The notes below the pieces were generated by a model. That model had not been told where the DNA came from, did no database searches, and saw only the letters and a program-made list of their open reading frames with translations. This document shows, in pieces, positions 22,224 to 26,599 of a stretch of DNA of 26,599 bases (its first letter is position 1; the number at the start of each line of letters is the position of its first letter). Source of the DNA: an uncultured Prevotellaceae bacterium (GTDB lineage Bacteria > Bacteroidota > Bacteroidia > Bacteroidales > Bacteroidaceae); contig CALDLA010000175.1 in NCBI GenBank assembly GCA_937898415.1, positions 1 through 26,599 on the forward strand, in the 5' to 3' direction. The position numbers were made by a program, and so were the translations under genes.

Positions 22224-25200
22224 ATGAATAAGATACTATTACTATTTTTGACTATATTCCTATCGTTTGGCCGTCTTTCTGGTCAGACGGGATACTATAT
22301 TCCTTCTGAGCGGTTTTCAAGCAGTCTTATTTCCAGCCTTTGCCAGGATAAGTATGGCAGCATCTGGATTGCTACTGACTATGGACTGAACCGCTTCGAT
22401 GGCTATCACTTTGAAATCTTCCTGCACGACGACAAGAATCCCTCGTCTATCTGCAACAGTTCGGCTGTCAGCCTGCTCTGCGACCGTGAGGGACGTGTCT
22501 GGGTGGGTACCAACCGCGGACTGGACCGTTTTGACGAAGCCTCCGACGGTTTTGTCCATTACCCGTTTCCTGAGGGCATTCGTCCTCGGGTCAGCGACCT
22601 GCTACAACTGGCCGACGGCAGTATTCTTGTGGCTACGGCGGGGTATGGGGCGTTCATTGTCGACCGTGAGGGTAGGGTGAGTGCTACCGACGATTATGCC
22701 GACAAGAACAATAACCAGTATTTTGGTTACGTGTATCTTGACTCGAAGGGACGTTACTGGAAAACGGGCTACGACAATACGGTGGTCATGAAGACAGGCG
22801 GCAAGGTGTCGCTCCTACAGTCCAAGGGCGAGCCTGTCGGTATTGTGGAACGTGGTGCTGATGAGTTGCTTGTCGTGGGACTTCGTGGAATCATGGCCTA
22901 TCGCGACGGCAAGTTGGTTGATGCTGGCATCGACATGAGCGCTCTTTCTGGCAAGGATGTCCTTTTCAGTTCGGTGGGCAAGGATGCCAAGGATAATATA
23001 TATATAGGTTCGCGAGGCCATGGCTTGTTCCTGCTGCCTGCCAAGAGCAGTCGGCTGGAACGTTATGACGTCAATGTCTTCGGTACCGACTTGAACACGG
23101 CCAAGGTGTGGAGCATCCTCGCCGACCGTCATGGTAACCTGTGGCTTGGCCTGCAGCGCAAGGGACTGGTGTTTGTGCCACAACGTCCCATGCAGTTCCA
23201 GAACTGGAGTTTTGAGGTCCAGAACATCAACCTCGGCTCTTCTATCACTTCCGTCTGCGATGGCGACGGTGACGTCGTTTGGTGTACGGTGCAGGGTGTC
23301 GGCGTCTATGGCTTTAATTCTCAAGGCCGGGTAGTGGCCCATCCCAAGGCACCGGATGCTGTGGAGTTCATCTTCCGCGACCGCCAGAAGCGTTACTGGA
23401 TAGGCACTGACGACGGTCTGTTCTCCTATGACCCGCTGACGGGAGCCTCGTCGTTGAAGGTGCGTTTCGATTGTGACAAGTTCAACGACATGACCAGCGA
23501 CGATACCGGTAATATCTATATCTCCACCTTCTCACGCGGATTCTGTGTCTTCAATCCCCAAAGCGGGGAGTTGACCAACTACCGTAATGTCGGCACCGAT
23601 ACCGTCAAGACGGGCCATCTGTGCAATGACTGGATCATGTGTATGAGTCCTGACAGTGAGGGACACATCTGGATGGGAACAGCCGCCGGCGTATCGTGTT
23701 TCGACCCCAAGACGCGCAGTTTCCTGTCTCATGGCTGGAACCAGTTGCTCCATAATGTCATGTGCTACTCCATCTGTGAACTGCGTGGTGGCAATGTGGC
23801 TATCGGTACCGAACAGGGGCTCTATCTCTACGATCATGAGAAGCGTGTCGTGGCTCCCTTCCCCGGGGCTGAGCAGCTAGCCAATAAGATAGTGAACTAT
23901 ATCGTACAGTCTAACGACGGTGACATCTGGTGCTCCACGTCTATGGGTATCTGGCAGTATGATGCTGAGAATTCACAGTTCATCGGCCATGTCAATGGCA
24001 ATGGTCTTGATAAGAAGGAGTACCTCTACGGTGTGGGCATGCACTCCGACGATGATATGGTCTACTTCGGCAATAACGACGGCCTTACCGTCTTCGCGCC
24101 CGCCAATATCAAGAACAGCCAGGCGGCTGCCGACTCCGTGGTGCTGACGGCCTTCCTCGTAGGACGTACCTATGTGAACAGCCTCAGCGAGTTCAACGGC
24201 GTACACGTCACGGATCGTGCCGTCGTTGAGTCCGACCACTTCACACTGTCCTATCTTGACCACACCGTCACCCTGTGTTTCTCGCAGCTCAACTTCGACA
24301 ACCCCATGAACGTGTCGTTTGAGTACAGCATCAATGGCGGTGAGTGGATTCGTAAGCCTGAAGGGGTCAACGAGATTACGCTGAGCCATCTCCAGTCAGG
24401 CAATCACCGCATCAAGGTGCGAGCCATGGCTGGTAACGTCTATTCGCCTGTCAAGGAAATCACCATCACTGTCCGTACTCCCTGGTACCGCTCGACGCTG
24501 GCTTATGTCTTCTATCTGTTGGTGGCTGTAGCCCTGCTGGGACTGTTGGCCATGTTGTGGCGCCGTCGTGCTGATGAAGAGCTGAACGAGGAGAAGATGA
24601 AGTTCCTTATCAATGCCACCCACGATATCCGTTCGCCGCTGACGCTCATCATGGCACCGCTTAGCAACCTGCGCCGCCGGTTGACCGATGACCAGAAAGA
24701 CGCTCAGCGCGATATTGAGACCATTGAGCATAACGCCACCCGCATCCTCAACCTTGTCAGTCAGATTCTTGATGTCCGTAAGATTGATAAGCAGCAGATG
24801 CAGTTGCACTGCCAGCAGACCGACCTCGTCAATTTCATAGAGGGCGTCTGCAAGATGTTTGAATATAATGCCCAGGAACGTGGCATTCAGTTCAACTTCA
24901 TACATGAGGGCATTGAGAAGATGGACGTATGGATTGACCGCGGACAGTTCGACAAGGTGATCACCAACCTGCTCTCTAATGCCTTCAAGTACAGCTTCGA
25001 CCATGGTCAGATTGACGTCCGGCTGACTCACGATGACGCAAATGTCACACTCGAGGTCATCGATACAGGTATAGGACTCGACGGCGATGGTCAGAAGCAC
25101 ATCTTCGACCGCTTCTATCAGGGCTCTAACTCACGCCGCCTCCATATCACCGGCACGGGCATCGGCCTGAACCTCTGTAAGATGATTGTCGACATGCACC

Positions 25201-26123
25201 ACGGAACCATCTCCGCACACAATCGTACCGATGCCCGTGGAGCCGTCTTCGTCGTTACCCTGCCTCTGGGCAATGCACATCTTGCCCCCGAGGAGATTGA
25301 CGACACTCCTGAGGTCGTCGTCACGCCCGACACCGTTGCTCCCGAGGCGAAGAAGGGCGGCAAGTACCGCATCCTCATCGTCGACGACGACATGGAGATT
25401 GGTCGTTACATCTCCACCGAGCTGGGTCGCTACTATAAGTTCACCCTCGCTCCTAATGGAAAAGAAGGACTGCGCGAACTCCTCTCAACAGAGTACGACG
25501 TCGTTGTCAGTGATGTGATGATGCCCGAGATGGACGGTTTCACCATGCTCCGCATGATCAAGACCAACGTCAATATCTCCCATATTCCCGTCATCATGTT
25601 AACCTCCAAGGCCGACGTCGCCAACCGTCTCGAAGGTCTTGAGCGCGGAGCCGACGCCTTCCTGGCCAAGCCCTTCGACATGGAGGAACTGCGCATGAAC
25701 ATCGAGAACCTCATCCATAACCGTCAGCGACTGAAAGGCAAGTACAGTGGTGCCCAGCAGCAGGCTGACCGCGTGGAGCAGCCCGAGGTGAAGGGCAACG
25801 ACGAAGTGCTCATGGAGCGCATCATGAAGGTTGTCAACAAGAATCTCTCCAACAGTGACTTCAACGTCGATATGCTGACTCAGGAAGTGGGCATCAGCCG
25901 TGCCCAGCTGCACCGTAAGATGAAGGAGATGACCGGCATCTCCACCAGCGAGTTCATTCGCAACATCCGTCTTGAGCAGGCCGCCCGTCTGCTCAAGGAG
26001 CAGAAGATAAACATCACTCAAGTGGCCTACACCGTCGGCTTCTCCAACCTCGCCCACTTCTCCACCATCTTCCGCAAGCACTTCGGTGTATCACCCTCCG
26101 AATATGCCGAGCGCGATGAGTGA
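22224..26123 (+). CDS. Hybrid two-component system sensor-regulator (HTCS)
   Basis: This single 1299-aa protein joins sensor kinase and DNA-binding regulator and spans the inner membrane. A signal peptide (MNKILLLFLTIFLSFGRLSG) leads to a periplasmic double beta-propeller at about 25-650 with Reg_prop repeats such as GSIWIATDYGLNRFD, GRVWVGTNRGLDRFD and GHIWMGTAAGVSCFD. A Y_Y_Y domain follows (about 680-750), then one membrane helix (about 758-779). The kinase has His800 in ATHDIRSPLTLI, the N box NLLSNAFKYS, and G boxes DTGIGLD and GTGIGLNLC. The receiver has RILIVDDD and the phospho-acceptor Asp1097 in VVVSDVMMPEMDG. A C-terminal AraC-type helix-turn-helix ends VAYTVGFSNLAHFSTIFRKH. Such proteins bind an oligosaccharide in the periplasm and activate the adjacent locus. 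It is encoded 332 bp after susD2 with its own promoter, so it most likely controls the FAS1/SusCD operon. All catalytic residues appear intact. Confidence 0.96.
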   Translation: MNKILLLFLTIFLSFGRLSGQTGYYIPSERFSSSLISSLCQDKYGSIWIATDYGLNRFDGYHFEIFLHDDKNPSSICNSSAVSLLCDREGRVWVGTNRGLDRFDEASDGFVHYPFPEGIRPRVSDLLQLADGSILVATAGYGAFIVDREGRVSATDDYADKNNNQYFGYVYLDSKGRYWKTGYDNTVVMKTGGKVSLLQSKGEPVGIVERGADELLVVGLRGIMAYRDGKLVDAGIDMSALSGKDVLFSSVGKDAKDNIYIGSRGHGLFLLPAKSSRLERYDVNVFGTDLNTAKVWSILADRHGNLWLGLQRKGLVFVPQRPMQFQNWSFEVQNINLGSSITSVCDGDGDVVWCTVQGVGVYGFNSQGRVVAHPKAPDAVEFIFRDRQKRYWIGTDDGLFSYDPLTGASSLKVRFDCDKFNDMTSDDTGNIYISTFSRGFCVFNPQSGELTNYRNVGTDTVKTGHLCNDWIMCMSPDSEGHIWMGTAAGVSCFDPKTRSFLSHGWNQLLHNVMCYSICELRGGNVAIGTEQGLYLYDHEKRVVAPFPGAEQLANKIVNYIVQSNDGDIWCSTSMGIWQYDAENSQFIGHVNGNGLDKKEYLYGVGMHSDDDMVYFGNNDGLTVFAPANIKNSQAAADSVVLTAFLVGRTYVNSLSEFNGVHVTDRAVVESDHFTLSYLDHTVTLCFSQLNFDNPMNVSFEYSINGGEWIRKPEGVNEITLSHLQSGNHRIKVRAMAGNVYSPVKEITITVRTPWYRSTLAYVFYLLVAVALLGLLAMLWRRRADEELNEEKMKFLINATHDIRSPLTLIMAPLSNLRRRLTDDQKDAQRDIETIEHNATRILNLVSQILDVRKIDKQQMQLHCQQTDLVNFIEGVCKMFEYNAQERGIQFNFIHEGIEKMDVWIDRGQFDKVITNLLSNAFKYSFDHGQIDVRLTHDDANVTLEVIDTGIGLDGDGQKHIFDRFYQGSNSRRLHITGTGIGLNLCKMIVDMHHGTISAHNRTDARGAVFVVTLPLGNAHLAPEEIDDTPEVVVTPDTVAPEAKKGGKYRILIVDDDMEIGRYISTELGRYYKFTLAPNGKEGLRELLSTEYDVVVSDVMMPEMDGFTMLRMIKTNVNISHIPVIMLTSKADVANRLEGLERGADAFLAKPFDMEELRMNIENLIHNRQRLKGKYSGAQQQADRVEQPEVKGNDEVLMERIMKVVNKNLSNSDFNVDMLTQEVGISRAQLHRKMKEMTGISTSEFIRNIRLEQAARLLKEQKINITQVAYTVGFSNLAHFSTIFRKHFGVSPSEYAERDE

Positions 26124-26136
26124 CATTGCCGTTTGA

Positions 26137-26222
26137 TTTTGCGTAAAGGCGAGGACATTTTGCGTACAGACACAAGGTGTTTTGCGTATAGGCGCAAGGT
26201 ATTTTGCGTATAGGCAAAATAC
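26137..26222. repeat. Four TTTTGCGTA-headed units with about 22-bp period
   Basis: Units begin at 26137, 26158, 26180 and 26202, giving steps of 21, 22 and 22 bp. The fuller form is TTTTGCGTATAGGCGCAAGG. The last unit lies within a perfect 9-bp inverted repeat (GTATTTTGC at 26199-26207, GCAAAATAC at 26214-26222) with a 6-base loop. The array starts 13 bp after the HTCS stop, so it might also end that transcript. Its period equals that of the palindrome array at 55-112, although the sequence differs. Confidence 0.88.
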
Positions 26223-26260
26223 GAGTCACCTATGTCCTTTGCCTCGGCAACACATGTTAA

Positions 26261-26485
26261 TACACCCGGCAACTCATCATAATTGTAACAGAATCATATA
26301 TTTTTCCCGATGTCCATGGATATTTGTATCTCGATTTCTCTAACGGCGGCATTGTTGCGGGCATCACTATGACTAATGACAAACTAGTGTATTTCATCAG
26401 TAAAGACGGAAAGACACAAAAGAGCAATGGGGTCGCTTTCAACACCCGGAATCTGCTGTCTATCCTGAGACGTGTATATGGCTAA
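26261..26485 (+). pseudogene. Orphan C-terminal fragment of an unidentified protein
   Basis: An open frame of 74 codons runs from the stop at 26258 to TAA at 26483. Its first ATG is only at about codon 37. It reads FPDVHGYLYLDFSNGGIVAG, followed by ITMTNDKLVYFISKDGKTQK, and ends LLSILRRVYG. The composition is protein-like, with alternating strands and a final basic helix. There is no promoter or start near its beginning, so it looks like the tail of a decayed gene. I do not recognise the family. If it starts at the internal ATG, only about 38 residues remain. Confidence 0.4.
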
Positions 26486-26599
26486 ACAGTTACCAGTTGT
26501 TTTGTGTTTTCTGTAAAACTTCGGACAAAGCGTTTTTGTTTCTTACAATAGTTCGGTAAATATAATCTTAAAATATTAACACTGGTCATAAGCCCGTCA
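26486..26599. other. AT-rich end of window, no gene seen
   Basis: There is no convincing frame, promoter pair or hairpin. A promoter for a gene beyond the window is possible but not visible. Confidence 0.5.

Noticed and set aside
26137..26222. CRISPR or coding repeat
   Set aside because: The 22-bp period holds no unique spacers of CRISPR size, and the minus-strand frame through it is only repeat-encoded.

Overview
The window looks like a chromosomal segment of a Bacteroidota bacterium, most likely Bacteroidales and probably Prevotella-like. The evidence is the two tandem SusC/SusD pairs, a hybrid two-component system (HTCS), NYPYDIS-type RsmA, and repeated promoters of the Bacteroidetes form TTTG-N19/20-TAnnTTTG. 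Genus placement is inference from style (heptamer repeats, FAS1/SusCD loci), not a database result.

Layout. (1) 1-1880 is a decayed accessory segment. It holds a 22-bp-phased palindrome array, a GNAT (TacT-like) acetyltransferase broken by a frameshift behind an intact 56-aa partner that looks like an antitoxin, and a RhuM-family gene that has lost its middle. (2) 1950-3530 is a housekeeping pair, an MTA/SAH nucleosidase and rsmA. They are separated by twelve AGTGARR heptamers, and the same heptamer occurs inverted inside the rsmA coding sequence. (3) 3600-3910 is a candidate stand-alone small RNA with its own promoter and intrinsic terminator. (4) 3913-5280 is a MATE transporter on the minus strand. 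(5) 5505-21891 is one seven-gene, same-strand, tightly spaced operon: FAS1 lipoprotein, SusC, SusD, FAS1 lipoprotein, FAS1 lipoprotein, SusC, SusD. (6) 21977-22154 is a second candidate small RNA. (7) 22224-26123 is an HTCS regulator. (8) 26137-26222 is a second 22-bp-period repeat array, followed by an orphan C-terminal gene fragment.

How it fits together. The operon has the frame of a polysaccharide utilisation locus: two outer-membrane TonB-dependent transporters, two SusD lids and a dedicated HTCS sensor-regulator. It contains no recognisable glycoside hydrolase, lyase, peptidase or sulfatase. Three multi-domain fasciclin (FAS1) lipoproteins occupy the places where surface glycan-binding proteins or enzymes would be expected. 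The inference is a FAS1-centred uptake or adhesion system of unknown ligand, controlled by the adjacent HTCS and possibly by the small RNA between operon and regulator. A second theme is short heptamer repeats at gene boundaries: in the nucleosidase stop, in rsmA, in the second SusC signal peptide and in both susD leaders. Since 7 is not a multiple of 3, copy-number changes in the coding arrays would shift frame.
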